This document shows positions 41,672 to 48,884 of a DNA stretch of 62,639 nt, one piece after another (positions within the stretch are counted from its first letter, which is position 1; each line of letters opens with the position of its first letter). A program made the translations under genes and the position numbers. Source of the DNA: a virus. Where the stretch lies: the IMG/VR virus record IMGVR_UViG_3300006638_000002, positions 1 to 62,639 of that record; one strand, given 5' to 3'. A model generated the notes under the pieces. It saw only the letters and a program-made list of their open reading frames with translations. It was not told the origin of the DNA and ran no database searches.

Positions 41672-41989
41672 ATGCTAAATGACATAGTAGAACGCCTGCG
41701 CGAAAATCGCCCTAAAATGCCGACGCGAGATCGCTATGAAGCGGCCGACTTGATCGAGCAGAAGATGTGGCAACCGATTGAAACAGCGCCGAAGGACGGA
41801 AGCCTAATCGTGCTGGCCGATTATTCCGGCTTTCGTGAGCGCGGCAGCGACGGCATGTGGATAGCGACGGGATGCTGGAACGCCGCCGAAAACGAACTTG
41901 AGAACGGCAGGTGGTGGGACCGAACAGAGTACCTTTATACGCCGACACACTGGATGCCGTTGCCCTCACCTCCAACTCTAACAAAATAG
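41672..41989 (+). CDS. DUF551-type protein
   Basis: 105 residues, ATG 41672. After a short helical start (NDIVERLRENRPKMPTRDRY) it has MWQPIETAPKDGSLIVLADY, GMWIATGCWNA and TPTHWMPLPSPP, the recognisable core of the DUF551 family found in many phages. Function of the family is unknown. Confidence 0.7.
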   Translation: MLNDIVERLRENRPKMPTRDRYEAADLIEQKMWQPIETAPKDGSLIVLADYSGFRERGSDGMWIATGCWNAAENELENGRWWDRTEYLYTPTHWMPLPSPPTLTK

Positions 41990-41998
41990 CCCGGAACC

Positions 41999-42184
41999 GT
42001 GACTAAGATCGAACAGATGCTCGAAATGGTCCTTACCAATCAGGTCACCATTATGCGTTGGATGCTCACAGCGAGCGACGAGCCGGGATCAGGAAGAAAA
42101 TCCGATCATCGCAAAACGATGGGCACCCGCGCCGAGGTCACCGAGAACTGGCTAAAGTATCACCCGCCCAAGCAAATAAAATAG
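41999..42184 (+). CDS. 61-residue hypothetical protein
   Basis: GTG 41999 after TAGCCCGGAACC. Helical N-terminus (IEQMLEMVLTNQVTIMRWML) with a charged C-terminal part. No motif recognised. Confidence 0.5.
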   Translation: MTKIEQMLEMVLTNQVTIMRWMLTASDEPGSGRKSDHRKTMGTRAEVTENWLKYHPPKQIK

Positions 42185-42191
42185 GCCGCCG

Positions 42192-42326
42192 ATGGAACAG
42201 TGCGAATGTGGCCGTCCGAAAGGGCAATGCGTTCAGGGCGACATGAAACGCTGCCCTGCCCTAGATGATGACGAACTCGATAACGAGCCACCGCTCTACA
42301 CCGAAACAGACGACGACAATTATTGA
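42192..42326 (+). CDS. 44-residue Cys-rich acidic protein
   Basis: ATG 42192 after TAGGCCGCCG. Four Cys in MEQCECGRPKGQCVQGD and KRCPAL may bind zinc, then a strongly acidic tail (DDDELDNEPPLYTETDDD). Short acidic proteins like this can mimic DNA, but nothing here proves that. Confidence 0.5.
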   Translation: MEQCECGRPKGQCVQGDMKRCPALDDDELDNEPPLYTETDDDNY

Positions 42327-42339
42327 ATATGGAGCCCCG

Positions 42340-42630
42340 ATGGAAAAGCCACTCGAAGAACTAGAGCCACATGCTTATGTCCCAAGCGCGATGCACATGG
42401 GCGATTGTCAGGTCTGTGGGCACCTTCAGGGATCGCCTATTCATTCGCCATTTACCAGCATGGGAACGCCCATCAGTGACGCCGAAATCAGGCACACGAT
42501 CTGTTGGGATGATGGAGAAGATCGGGACGCGGCGCTTGCTGGCGGCAAATACGTGACCTGCGCCGGAGAGTGGCGGCAGCGACCGGATACCTGCTGGCAG
42601 TTCTTCAAAGACCCGACCGTTGAAATCTGA
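42340..42630 (+). CDS. 96-residue protein with CxxC
   Basis: ATG 42340 after TGGAGCCCCG. Contains MGDCQVCGHLQGSPIH, a zinc-type CxxC-x9-H, and GGKYVTCAGEWRQRPDTCW. Recognisable as a common small phage protein type of unknown role. Confidence 0.55.
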   Translation: MEKPLEELEPHAYVPSAMHMGDCQVCGHLQGSPIHSPFTSMGTPISDAEIRHTICWDDGEDRDAALAGGKYVTCAGEWRQRPDTCWQFFKDPTVEI

Positions 42631-42647
42631 ATGTAGAGGCCGCCGCC

Positions 42648-42830
42648 ATGAAAATCGACATGCAAGAGATTGAGCGAATCGGCGGCAGGGCAAAAAACCC
42701 TGACATTGATGCCGCGCTTCGCATTCTCGAAATGAATGGTTTGGTCGTTGAGGAACGCCCTCGCGTTGATCGTGGCGACGACCACAGAACGGTCAATACG
42801 CCAACCAGTTTTTTTAACTCTAGCCGTTGA
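42648..42830 (+). CDS. 60-residue hypothetical protein
   Basis: ATG 42648 after TAGAGGCCGCCGCC. Helical start (DMQEIERIGGRAKNPDIDAA) and basic middle. Its stop starts the next junction motif (TGAATGTAGAGGCCCCG). Confidence 0.5.
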   Translation: MKIDMQEIERIGGRAKNPDIDAALRILEMNGLVVEERPRVDRGDDHRTVNTPTSFFNSSR

Positions 42831-42844
42831 ATGTAGAGGCCCCG

Positions 42845-43012
42845 ATGCCCTACCTAGAAACAATAGAGTTGGCTGCTAGGCGTGCTGCTGAAAGGCTGCA
42901 AAAGTCGGAGGATCACTCCATGTATTGCGCGGGGTCTGCGCTTGAAACCTTGGCCGAAGAAATCCTTTCAATCATCAACGAGCGCAAGCGAGACGCTGCG
43001 CAGACAAAATAG
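42845..43012 (+). CDS. 55-residue helical hypothetical protein
   Basis: ATG 42845 after TAGAGGCCCCG. TIELAARRAAERLQKSEDHS and ETLAEEILSIINERKRDA. No motif recognised. Confidence 0.5.
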   Translation: MPYLETIELAARRAAERLQKSEDHSMYCAGSALETLAEEILSIINERKRDAAQTK

Positions 43013-43021
43013 GCCCCGACC

Positions 43022-43219
43022 ATGACCGACGAGCAGAAAGTCGCCTATCTTAACGCGCAAGTCGTCTGCGCTCAGATTGAGGTCGCCGGGATGCAGGCTG
43101 AAAACCAGCACCGCATGAATACAGGAAATTCAATCGCCTATGGCGAGGAAGCCTTCGCCGCCGTCGCCAACAAATATGGCATCCACCACAACGCCGTCCT
43201 TGGCTTGTTCCAAGGTTGA
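43022..43219 (+). CDS. 65-residue hypothetical protein
   Basis: ATG 43022 after TAGGCCCCGACC. Helical (DEQKVAYLNAQVVCAQIEVA) with GEEAFAAVANKYGIHHNAVL. Last intact gene of the rightward train. Confidence 0.5.
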   Translation: MTDEQKVAYLNAQVVCAQIEVAGMQAENQHRMNTGNSIAYGEEAFAAVANKYGIHHNAVLGLFQG

Positions 43220-43234
43220 ATGTAGGGCCAGATC

Positions 43235-43316
43235 GTGAAGGCGCGTTGGCGCGTCGCTGGTACAAGGCCAAGGCCGACCTACTCATCACGATAGGTCTTG
43301 GCGCTCTAACAAATAA
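43235..43316 (+). pseudogene. Possible frameshifted small gene at the end of the rightward train
   Basis: A junction motif (TGAATGTAGGGCCAGATC) leads into GTG 43235, which reads only 19 codons. In another frame, ARRWYKAKADLLITIGLGAL continues sensibly to the next junction-like AAATAAGGCCGA at 43311. One lost or gained base near 43250 would join them. Alternatively this is simply non-coding. Confidence 0.3.
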
Positions 43317-43326
43317 GGCCGACTGC

Positions 43327-43416
43327 TCAGCAGCAGTTTCCATATCCAGAATAATGAACGCCGAGCAGCACGATCGCCACGATAAAGGCGACCGCGATTG
43401 CCACTCGTGTCGCCAT
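43327..43416 (-). CDS. 29-residue membrane peptide ending GNCC
   Basis: ATG 43416 overlaps the stop of the upstream leftward gene (TGATG). One membrane helix (VAIAVAFIVAIVLLGVHY) then SGYGNCC at the C-terminus, the same plan as 34930-35034. Function unknown. Confidence 0.5.
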   Translation of the reverse strand: MATRVAIAVAFIVAIVLLGVHYSGYGNCC

Positions 43417-43568
43417 CAGTGAAAAAACCCTGCGCGCATAACGCCACCGAATAGCTCGGCAGCGATCCAACACGCTATACCGATCCAAGCAAAGCGTCGC
43501 GTCTGCCATGCCTCGATGGTAACAAACACAAAAGCGAAAGCCAGTAGGACTAGACCTAAGTTCTGCAT
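43416..43568 (-). CDS. 50-residue two-helix membrane protein
   Basis: ATG 43568 with GGGAGG upstream; overlaps neighbours at both ends. Helices NLGLVLLAFAFVFVTIEAW and FAWIGIACWIAAELFGG. Function unknown. Confidence 0.55.
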   Translation of the reverse strand: MQNLGLVLLAFAFVFVTIEAWQTRRFAWIGIACWIAAELFGGVMRAGFFH

Positions 43569-43672
43569 CAGAACCTCCCAAAAATAACGAGGACGATAAC
43601 GACGAGCAGCACTAAGCCGATGCCGCCGCCAGCGTGATACGGGCCGCCGAAACAGCCCTCGCCAGACACCAC
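43568..43672 (-). CDS. 34-residue Gly-rich membrane peptide
   Basis: GTG 43672; stop overlaps the next ATG (TGATG). GCFGGPYHAGGGIGLVLLVV then IVLVIFGRF: a Gly-rich loop and one membrane helix, a plan known from other alphaproteobacterial phages. Its 5' flank holds one copy of the 19-bp direct repeat. Confidence 0.5.
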   Translation of the reverse strand: MVSGEGCFGGPYHAGGGIGLVLLVVIVLVIFGRF

Positions 43673-43674
43673 GC

Positions 43675-43693
43675 AACCAGTCAATAGAGCCCA
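43675..43693. repeat. Direct repeat, left copy
   Basis: AACCAGTCAATAGAGCCCA, identical to 44198-44216. The two copies bracket a 504-base rightward two-gene cassette in an otherwise leftward region. Confidence 0.8.
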
Positions 43694-43707
43694 CTAAGGA
43701 GATACCA

Positions 43708-43842
43708 ATGAGCGCGCGTCCCGGACGGGTGAAAACCAAGATGCGGAACCTGAAACAGCGGGCTTCGGCTCGCCCCGCTCTTGGCCGTAGTCGCAGGCGT
43801 CGTAACCCTGCCGCGCTCGCCTTACTTGGAGATATAAAATGA
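43708..43842 (+). CDS. 44-residue strongly basic protein
   Basis: ATG 43708 after TAAGGAGATACCA. RVKTKMRNLKQRASARPALG then RSRRRRNP: very Arg/Lys-rich, likely to bind nucleic acid. First gene of the repeat-bounded cassette; overlaps the next gene at ATGA. Confidence 0.5.
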   Translation: MSARPGRVKTKMRNLKQRASARPALGRSRRRRNPAALALLGDIK

Positions 43843-44210
43843 CGACAGCACGAACCGATGGGGTCCGCGAGCTTACGAAAAAGCCGGAAAGCGAAATGAC
43901 GGAGAACGAACATCGCGCCGTCGTTGCCGCGCATTTTTTCATGGCTGAATTGATGGTCAATGAACGCGGGGCAATCGTGCCAGCCGCCGACGACAAAGAC
44001 GGCGTTCGTGCTGTCGATTATCTCGCTTCAATAATGTGCGATTTGCTCGATGACAAATCCACTTCCGCAACTGTAACAAAACTGCGTGATGTGCTGCGCC
44101 AAATTTCTGAAATGAAACGAGAAGATTTGTATTTGGCGGATAGCGAACTGCCAATCGACAATGCTGCCGCGTGGACTGCTAAAAATGCTCTTGCTGAAAC
44201 CAGTCAATAG
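43839..44210 (+). CDS. 123-residue hypothetical protein
   Basis: ATG 43839 (ATGA overlap). Helical acidic protein (SEMTENEHRAVVAAHFFMAE, LASIMCDLLDDKSTSATVTK). Its stop codon lies inside the right copy of the 19-bp repeat. Function unknown; cassette context suggests an acquired accessory gene. Confidence 0.6.
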   Translation: MTTARTDGVRELTKKPESEMTENEHRAVVAAHFFMAELMVNERGAIVPAADDKDGVRAVDYLASIMCDLLDDKSTSATVTKLRDVLRQISEMKREDLYLADSELPIDNAAAWTAKNALAETSQ

Positions 44211-44216
44211 AGCCCA
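44198..44216. repeat. Direct repeat, right copy
   Basis: AACCAGTCAATAGAGCCCA, identical to 43675-43693; overlaps the end of the 43839 gene. Confidence 0.8.
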
Positions 44217-44225
44217 GTCATCGGC

Positions 44226-44330
44226 TCAGTACGGCTTCCCGCGTTCGCCATCATTAAATTCACTTAGGCCGAATGCTGCAATGGCTAGAATTATCGCCAC
44301 GATTCCCAATGCACTGAAAATCAATTGCAT
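44226..44330 (-). CDS. 34-residue membrane peptide
   Basis: ATG 44330 with AGGAGATTAAGCC. One helix (LIFSALGIVAIILAIAAFGL) and a polar tail (SEFNDGERGKPY). Function unknown. Confidence 0.5.
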   Translation of the reverse strand: MQLIFSALGIVAIILAIAAFGLSEFNDGERGKPY

Positions 44331-44341
44331 GGCTTAATCTC

Positions 44342-44623
44342 CTATGGATTTTCTTTTTTCTTCACGTCGCTAAGTTTCTTATCCTCCGCGGTTTTCTTTT
44401 CTGCTGCCACCTTCTGTTGGTCAGAGATCTGCTTATTGAGATCGGCTATGAATGGATCTGCGTCCTTCTTTGGGAGATTTAGCAACGCCTGTCCTAACAT
44501 TTGGAGTTGTTCTTGAGTAAATTCCAATGTGGTCTTAGGAGCGACTTGCGTATTTTGTGCAAGAGTAATCGACGGCGTGATGGTTAATGCGAGCATGGCG
44601 AAGGCAAAAGCGATTTTCTTCAT
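44342..44623 (-). CDS. 93-residue exported protein
   Basis: ATG 44623 chosen because AGGAAACCAC precedes it and a signal peptide follows (KKIAFAFAMLALTITPSITL, then AQ). The mature part is a charged helix (QLLNLP-like EQLQMLGQALLNLPKKDAD, then KVAAEKKTAEDKKLSDVKKK). A periplasmic helical protein of unknown function made early in the leftward operon. Confidence 0.6.
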   Translation of the reverse strand: MKKIAFAFAMLALTITPSITLAQNTQVAPKTTLEFTQEQLQMLGQALLNLPKKDADPFIADLNKQISDQQKVAAEKKTAEDKKLSDVKKKENP

Positions 44624-44631
44624 GTGGTTTC

Positions 44632-45072
44632 CTATTTGGATCGGTTCTGGATCTTGCGGGTGCCTTTTGGCGGCCACCTGTTCGCTGATTTAATCTTCTG
44701 TTTCGGTCGATCTCGGATTGGTGTCTCGATGTGGCGCTGGCGCTTGATTAGAACGCGATCTGGATGCTGGCCGTGTTCGCCCCTTACCAGAGTTTTTATT
44801 CGGTGGTCGACCGCAATCCGGTAAATCAAATAGTCTGGATCGTTGGCGGCTGGCGTGTAATCGACGTGCTCGCCATTCCGATAGACCTTCTTGCGGGCAC
44901 CTAATGGTGGATCGTGATCGAGGTGGACAGGCTCTGCACCGAATAGCATCATCAGAAGCCCTGCCAGCCTAACTGCGTTGTTCGCATTGGGGCTCGCCTT
45001 AAATCCTGCCTGCCGTTCCGCGACTTTGAGGCGCACCTCTAGGGGAATGTACGGCCTCGGTAATCGGCTCAT
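44632..45072 (-). CDS. HNH-like phage protein
   Basis: 146 residues, ATG 45072 overlapping the upstream stop (ATGA). EPVHLDHDPPLGARKKVYRN, then DPDYLIYRIAVDHRIKTLVR: His-Asp-His-like clusters arranged as in HNH-type nuclease relatives, with a basic C-terminus. Known in many alphaproteobacterial phages beside YqaJ/ERF genes. Nuclease activity is uncertain. Confidence 0.55.
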   Translation of the reverse strand: MSRLPRPYIPLEVRLKVAERQAGFKASPNANNAVRLAGLLMMLFGAEPVHLDHDPPLGARKKVYRNGEHVDYTPAANDPDYLIYRIAVDHRIKTLVRGEHGQHPDRVLIKRQRHIETPIRDRPKQKIKSANRWPPKGTRKIQNRSK

Positions 45073-45155
45073 CTCGATTGCCACACCAACCATGCGACGG
45101 TCAGGACGTTAAACGAACCAATGACGATGACGATTTCCCAAAGCACTCGATTCAT
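45069..45155 (-). CDS. 28-residue membrane peptide
   Basis: ATG 45155 and the stop both overlap neighbours (ATGA at each end). One helix: LWEIVIVIGSFNVLTVAWLV. The double coupling is the main evidence that it is translated. Function unknown. Confidence 0.45.
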   Translation of the reverse strand: MNRVLWEIVIVIGSFNVLTVAWLVWQSR

Positions 45156-45703
45156 CTTGTGACTCCACTGTGATCTTCGCGCGGCGCTCGCTTGGATGCT
45201 TCCTTCGCAACTGTCGATCGGCTCAGTCCTGGGTTAAGGGCTGCGACAATATCCAGCACGGCATCTTTGGAAGCCTTGAATTCCTCTGCGGACATTGATG
45301 GCCGAGATTGTGATTTCGGATCGAAAACCTTAACCACATCTCCGCTTATTTTTATGACGGCATATTCCGCGTGGGCACGGATGATTTTAGCTAGGTGCGC
45401 AGCCTTTCTAACCGAATCGCAAACATAATCCTTCTCGGTATAGAAACCTGCCTGTACTAATGCCCATGCGCGGAGATGTTCAATCGTCGGGAATCGTTTA
45501 GCGATGTCCTCTGGCAGGTTGTTCCACATTTCATGGAGCGATGCGAAGTAGAAATTGTGCGAGGCCATTGATCGAGCCTCAACTACCTGCAGCGGATAGA
45601 CCTCTCCGATCACGAATTGCCGGTCACATAGCGTGGCAAACCGCTGTTCCGGTTTCATGGTGCCGTCATCGCGCCAAACAAAATTGACCGGCCGCATTTT
45701 CAT
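45152..45703 (-). CDS. Conserved phage protein of the recombination operon
   Basis: 183 residues, ATG 45703 overlapping the YqaJ stop. Features FVWRDDGTMKPEQRFATLCD, QFVIGEVYPLQVVEARSMAS and HNFYFASLHEMWNNLPED are a recognisable phage family usually beside YqaJ/ERF or RecT genes. Length is typical. Role unknown; position suggests recombination or replication support. Confidence 0.6.
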   Translation of the reverse strand: MKMRPVNFVWRDDGTMKPEQRFATLCDRQFVIGEVYPLQVVEARSMASHNFYFASLHEMWNNLPEDIAKRFPTIEHLRAWALVQAGFYTEKDYVCDSVRKAAHLAKIIRAHAEYAVIKISGDVVKVFDPKSQSRPSMSAEEFKASKDAVLDIVAALNPGLSRSTVAKEASKRAPREDHSGVTR

Positions 45704-46368
45704 TCGGGAGATCCCATACTCCGCAGTCGCTCGACCAGCTTCTTAAGGTCATAACTAAACTGCTCGATCTCGTTAGAGATTTGTTTGATATAGGAATCGT
45801 CGCGCAATACTCGGACAGTGAAGTCGGGCATCCTCGGATAGTAGATTTTGAAATCCCACCACTCGCGCTCGCAGACCCACATATTGCCTTGGACTTGGGC
45901 GCGATGTTCGTTTGGCATTGCCGATCCCTTATCGAACAGTTCGATCATCAGTGCGGGGATCATGGTCTTGATCTCTAGGCCTCCGTCATCGCCTATCAGG
46001 GCATCGGGGCTGGCACCAACTGTGGCGAATTTCATAAGACTAGCGTTCTTTACAAACCCAACTTGGCGAAGGTCCGCGAACTTTGTCCTCGCATAGTGAT
46101 CGCGGGCCTCGGCTTCCATCTCGTTCCCGCGGGTCATAGCGGAACCCTTGAATGTCTCGGCTGGTCGACCAGTGATGATCTCGCCGGCTAACTCTCGCAG
46201 GTAGCGGGTCCGCACCTTGCCTTCGCCGGCAGCCATGATGTCGGCAAAACGCGATGCGGTGGGAATGCCTAGTCGCAAACTTTTCCATTCATCCGTTCCC
46301 TGTTCACAATCGAATATTTCGATGGTCGGCTCCGGAGGGGCAACCTTCTTCTGCGCTGCCTTCGCCAT
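45700..46368 (-). CDS. YqaJ-type viral exonuclease
   Basis: 222 residues; ATG 46368 is used because it overlaps the ERF stop (TAATG). Motifs: EQGTDEWKSLRLGIPTASRF, RGNEMEAEARDHYA, VGASPDALIGDDGGLEIKTM with the D-x-E-x-K metal-binding site, and RAQVQGNMWVCEREWWDF. It degrades one strand of double-stranded ends so that the annealing protein next door can pair the exposed strands. Lambda Exo-like role. Confidence 0.85.
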   Translation of the reverse strand: MAKAAQKKVAPPEPTIEIFDCEQGTDEWKSLRLGIPTASRFADIMAAGEGKVRTRYLRELAGEIITGRPAETFKGSAMTRGNEMEAEARDHYARTKFADLRQVGFVKNASLMKFATVGASPDALIGDDGGLEIKTMIPALMIELFDKGSAMPNEHRAQVQGNMWVCEREWWDFKIYYPRMPDFTVRVLRDDSYIKQISNEIEQFSYDLKKLVERLRSMGSPE

Positions 46369-47174
46369 TACTTCGTCTCCGCCTTTTTGGCCTTGTAGCC
46401 ATCGCAAGCTTTGATTGCTTCGTTGAATAGTCGCGCTGGTAGCTGCGCCACCATGTCGATCTGATAATGCTGGCAGAACTTTGGGCGACCAACGCCGCAT
46501 GCCTCGATGGCGTCGATCAGCGATGATTCCTGTTCAGCGGATATTTTCGGATCTGCCTCAGATTTATTGACCGCAATCTTGGCGTCGTCGTCAACCGCAG
46601 CGGCAAGTCCAAGGGCTGCCTTAAGCGTGTATCGCTGTAGGTAAGTCACAGTCGATCCGACCGCCTGGATGCTGTTCTTATTTCCCGTTTCATCGCGTCC
46701 GGCCGAAAGTGTCGTTTCCTCAGAATGGCCGAGACGGTGGGATAGGATACAGGTTACGGCCACGGTCGGACCTTCGATCGATGTTCGGTATCGATAGGAA
46801 AGGCCTTGGTCCGCCAAGATAGGGTCAACCGTGCGCGCGATCTCGGCCATGTCCTCGTGCCGATAATTCGTCCGCCCCTTCGCACTGGTAAAGTCTACGG
46901 TGCGGTTCTTTTTAATCGGCGTAATCTTTGCTTTGGCATTTGCCATCGCCTCGTCGAACGCCTTGCGGGCGTTGTTCTTCTCCCACCGCTCTTGAAGGCC
47001 CATCAGCTTCTCGATGATCTCGACATTCGCTCCCTGCGCAACCGCCTTGTCGAGCATTTGCATCGGCGTCAGTGCGGCTGATGGCGCGAGGGCGAGAGCC
47101 ATTTTCTTCGCTATCGGCTTACCAGACACCTTCTCTGGCGGCATAACTTCGATCTTCTCAACGGTGGCGTTCAT
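46368..47174 (-). CDS. erf: ERF-family single-strand annealing protein
   Basis: 268 residues, ATG 47174 after AGGAAAAATCC. Core ERF features: RWEKNNARKAFDEAMANAKA, IKKNRTVDFTSAKGRTNYRH, LADQGLSYRYRTSIEGPTVA and the C-terminal VGSTVTYLQRYTLKAALGLA. It anneals complementary single strands, giving recombination and possibly genome circularisation. Works with the exonuclease next to it. Confidence 0.88.
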   Translation of the reverse strand: MNATVEKIEVMPPEKVSGKPIAKKMALALAPSAALTPMQMLDKAVAQGANVEIIEKLMGLQERWEKNNARKAFDEAMANAKAKITPIKKNRTVDFTSAKGRTNYRHEDMAEIARTVDPILADQGLSYRYRTSIEGPTVAVTCILSHRLGHSEETTLSAGRDETGNKNSIQAVGSTVTYLQRYTLKAALGLAAAVDDDAKIAVNKSEADPKISAEQESSLIDAIEACGVGRPKFCQHYQIDMVAQLPARLFNEAIKACDGYKAKKAETK

Positions 47175-47190
47175 AGGATTTTTCCTGTTT

Positions 47191-48051
47191 TTATCTGATT
47201 ACTGTGTCGTCGCGCATCTCAATGATTGCGCCCTGCATTGGGCGCTTATGGGAGGTGGTTTTCGCCCAAGCCTTAAGGGCTTTTAGTGCATCTTCCTCAC
47301 GAATAAATGGCCACAAAACCGCCGGGTCAAGCGCCATCTTATCGGTGATTTCGACATATCCGACTTGGCGCATAGTCACGAGGCGACCATCATCAAATTG
47401 CGAGCGGGTCATATCGGCTGGCTTGCGGAGGGTGTCGATATGGGCCTCCTCGGCCTTGTCGGCAGCTAGACTGGCCTCGACTAGCGCCGCACTGGCGGCC
47501 TGCTCTGCCGCGATTGCCGCAGCGGATTTTGTCTCGATGTGTTCGGCCTTGCGCGCCCGATCGGCAGCTAGGCGACGTTCCTCGGCTTCACGGGCAAGAC
47601 GGGCCTCCTCGGCACGGGCTGCAGCAGCGGCGCGTTCTGCGGCTTCCGATTCGATGCGTCGGCGTTCGCGTTCCTCGGCCAGTTTGCGCTGCTGATAGAC
47701 GTTCACTCGCTTGGTAAGGATTGCCATGCCCTTTTCGAGTCGCGTCTTGATGGTGTTAAAATAACCATCGACGGCTTGGCCTCCGCGCAAGAATGGCTCT
47801 TTCTCCGAAACGCGGGCACCCTCGGCGCGACCGATGGTATCGCGCATGCGGACTACAACATCGGAAAATTCCTTCAGGGTTTTCTCGTCATCGACGCTTT
47901 CGGGAAGGCTTCGCGCTTCCTCGAGAACGCCGCTGGTCGACTTAGCCAACTCGGCATAATCCTCGGCCATACGGTCGGTGATCTGCTGGGCATAATCGGG
48001 GGCTTGATTCGATCCGGCTATTGCGCGCGGGTTTTCTAGCGTTTGATCCAT
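47191..48051 (-). CDS. Long coiled-coil protein ahead of ERF
   Basis: 286 residues. Start at ATG 48051 because GGAGAACCACC is directly upstream. Central Ala/Glu/Arg helix (RRRIESEAAERAAAAARAEE and onward) with Ala-rich repeats, and a beta-rich C-terminal domain (MRQVGYVEITDKMALDPAVL). Proteins of this plan often precede ERF or RecT genes in phages (DUF1351-like). First gene of the leftward recombination operon. Confidence 0.65.
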   Translation of the reverse strand: MDQTLENPRAIAGSNQAPDYAQQITDRMAEDYAELAKSTSGVLEEARSLPESVDDEKTLKEFSDVVVRMRDTIGRAEGARVSEKEPFLRGGQAVDGYFNTIKTRLEKGMAILTKRVNVYQQRKLAEERERRRIESEAAERAAAAARAEEARLAREAEERRLAADRARKAEHIETKSAAAIAAEQAASAALVEASLAADKAEEAHIDTLRKPADMTRSQFDDGRLVTMRQVGYVEITDKMALDPAVLWPFIREEDALKALKAWAKTTSHKRPMQGAIIEMRDDTVIR

Positions 48052-48111
48052 GGTGGTTCTCCGTTGAATGGACGCATGGCTATCATCATCCAAGCCGCAT
48101 TAGATTGCAAG

Positions 48112-48123
48112 CGGGAAAACCCG
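48112..48123. promoter_or_regulatory. Palindromic operator candidate, copy 1
   Basis: CGGGAAAACCCG core within CAAGCGGGAAAACCCGA (48108-48124), flanked by GCAA/TTGC. Lies between the divergent recombination and early operons. The same 17 bases recur in reverse at 56651-56667; a third core is at 55960-55971. Confidence 0.55.
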
Positions 48124-48132
48124 ATTTGCTTC

Positions 48133-48162
48133 TTTACATACTGTTTTTATTACCGCTATATG
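48133..48162 (+). promoter_or_regulatory. Sigma-70-type promoter, near-leaderless
   Basis: TTTACA (48133-48138), 18-base spacer, TATATG (48157-48162). The next gene's ATG is at 48170, seven bases on, so its message should have almost no leader. Same geometry as the promoter at 40164. Confidence 0.6.
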
Positions 48163-48169
48163 TGGGGTC

Positions 48170-48493
48170 ATGAAGATCGAGCCGGTACTACGGGATAATC
48201 TTGCCATCTTGGCGAAGGCCTATTGCGCCCATACCGGGACGACGCTGGGCGTGCTATCCCGCAAGGCCCATAATGACCCTCCCTACTTTGAGCGGCTGAT
48301 GGCCGGGGAGGGTACGGTATCGGCTCGGGCCTACGACAAGCTGATCCCATGGTTTGAATCGAACTGGCCGAAAGGGGTATCAGCCCCCCTGCTTTGGGCT
48401 ATTATCTGCCATCCACCTGCAACCCGCGAAAGGAGCCAAAATGGCACCGCGAAAGAAGTCCGGCCCAAAGCCGGAAAAGCAAGAAGCCGTTAA
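48170..48493 (+). CDS. Putative early DNA-binding regulator
   Basis: 107 residues, ATG 48170. LRDNLAILAKAYCAHTGTTL, GVLSRKAHNDPPYFERLMAG then GTVSARAYDKLIPWF has the layout of a helix-turn-helix (LGVLSRKAHNDPPYFERL). A basic C-terminus overlaps the start of the next gene. Location at the divergent early promoter with a palindromic site supports a Cro-like regulatory role. This is inference. Confidence 0.5.
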   Translation: MKIEPVLRDNLAILAKAYCAHTGTTLGVLSRKAHNDPPYFERLMAGEGTVSARAYDKLIPWFESNWPKGVSAPLLWAIICHPPATRERSQNGTAKEVRPKAGKARSR

Positions 48494-48884
48494 ATCGTCG
48501 GACGTTACCGGCATGATTACGGCGAAAGCCTTAGAAAATATACTGAAACTCGACAAAAGGACCAAGAATGCCCAAGCGGAACTTGCTGGGGAACTTGGCG
48601 CTGAGATCGGCAAAGCTGTCGAGAAATACGGCACGAATCGCAAGGCTTTGGGCGTAATTCGGCAATTAAACCGGATGGAACCCGAGAAACTGGCCGATTT
48701 CCTCGACCATTTCGACTATATGCTGGAAGTTTCTGGCATCGAAAAACGGGCAGAATCGGTCCAAAGGCTGCCTATGGAGCCCGAATCGGAGCCGGAAGCC
48801 GAGGAAGAGGCCGAATCGCCTGCGGAACCCGATGCCAAGGTATCCCGGCCTCAATTTGGGGCAAAAGCGGCTGCGGAGGCCTAG
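48441..48884 (+). CDS. 147-residue early protein
   Basis: ATG 48441 after AGGAG. Basic N-terminus (MAPRKKSGPKPEKQEAVK), helical middle (LENILKLDKRTKNAQAELAG, LADFLDHFDYMLEVSGIEKR) and acidic, Glu/Pro-rich tail. The helical region recalls small phage proteins beside replication genes. Function unknown. Confidence 0.6.
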   Translation: MAPRKKSGPKPEKQEAVKSSDVTGMITAKALENILKLDKRTKNAQAELAGELGAEIGKAVEKYGTNRKALGVIRQLNRMEPEKLADFLDHFDYMLEVSGIEKRAESVQRLPMEPESEPEAEEEAESPAEPDAKVSRPQFGAKAAAEA

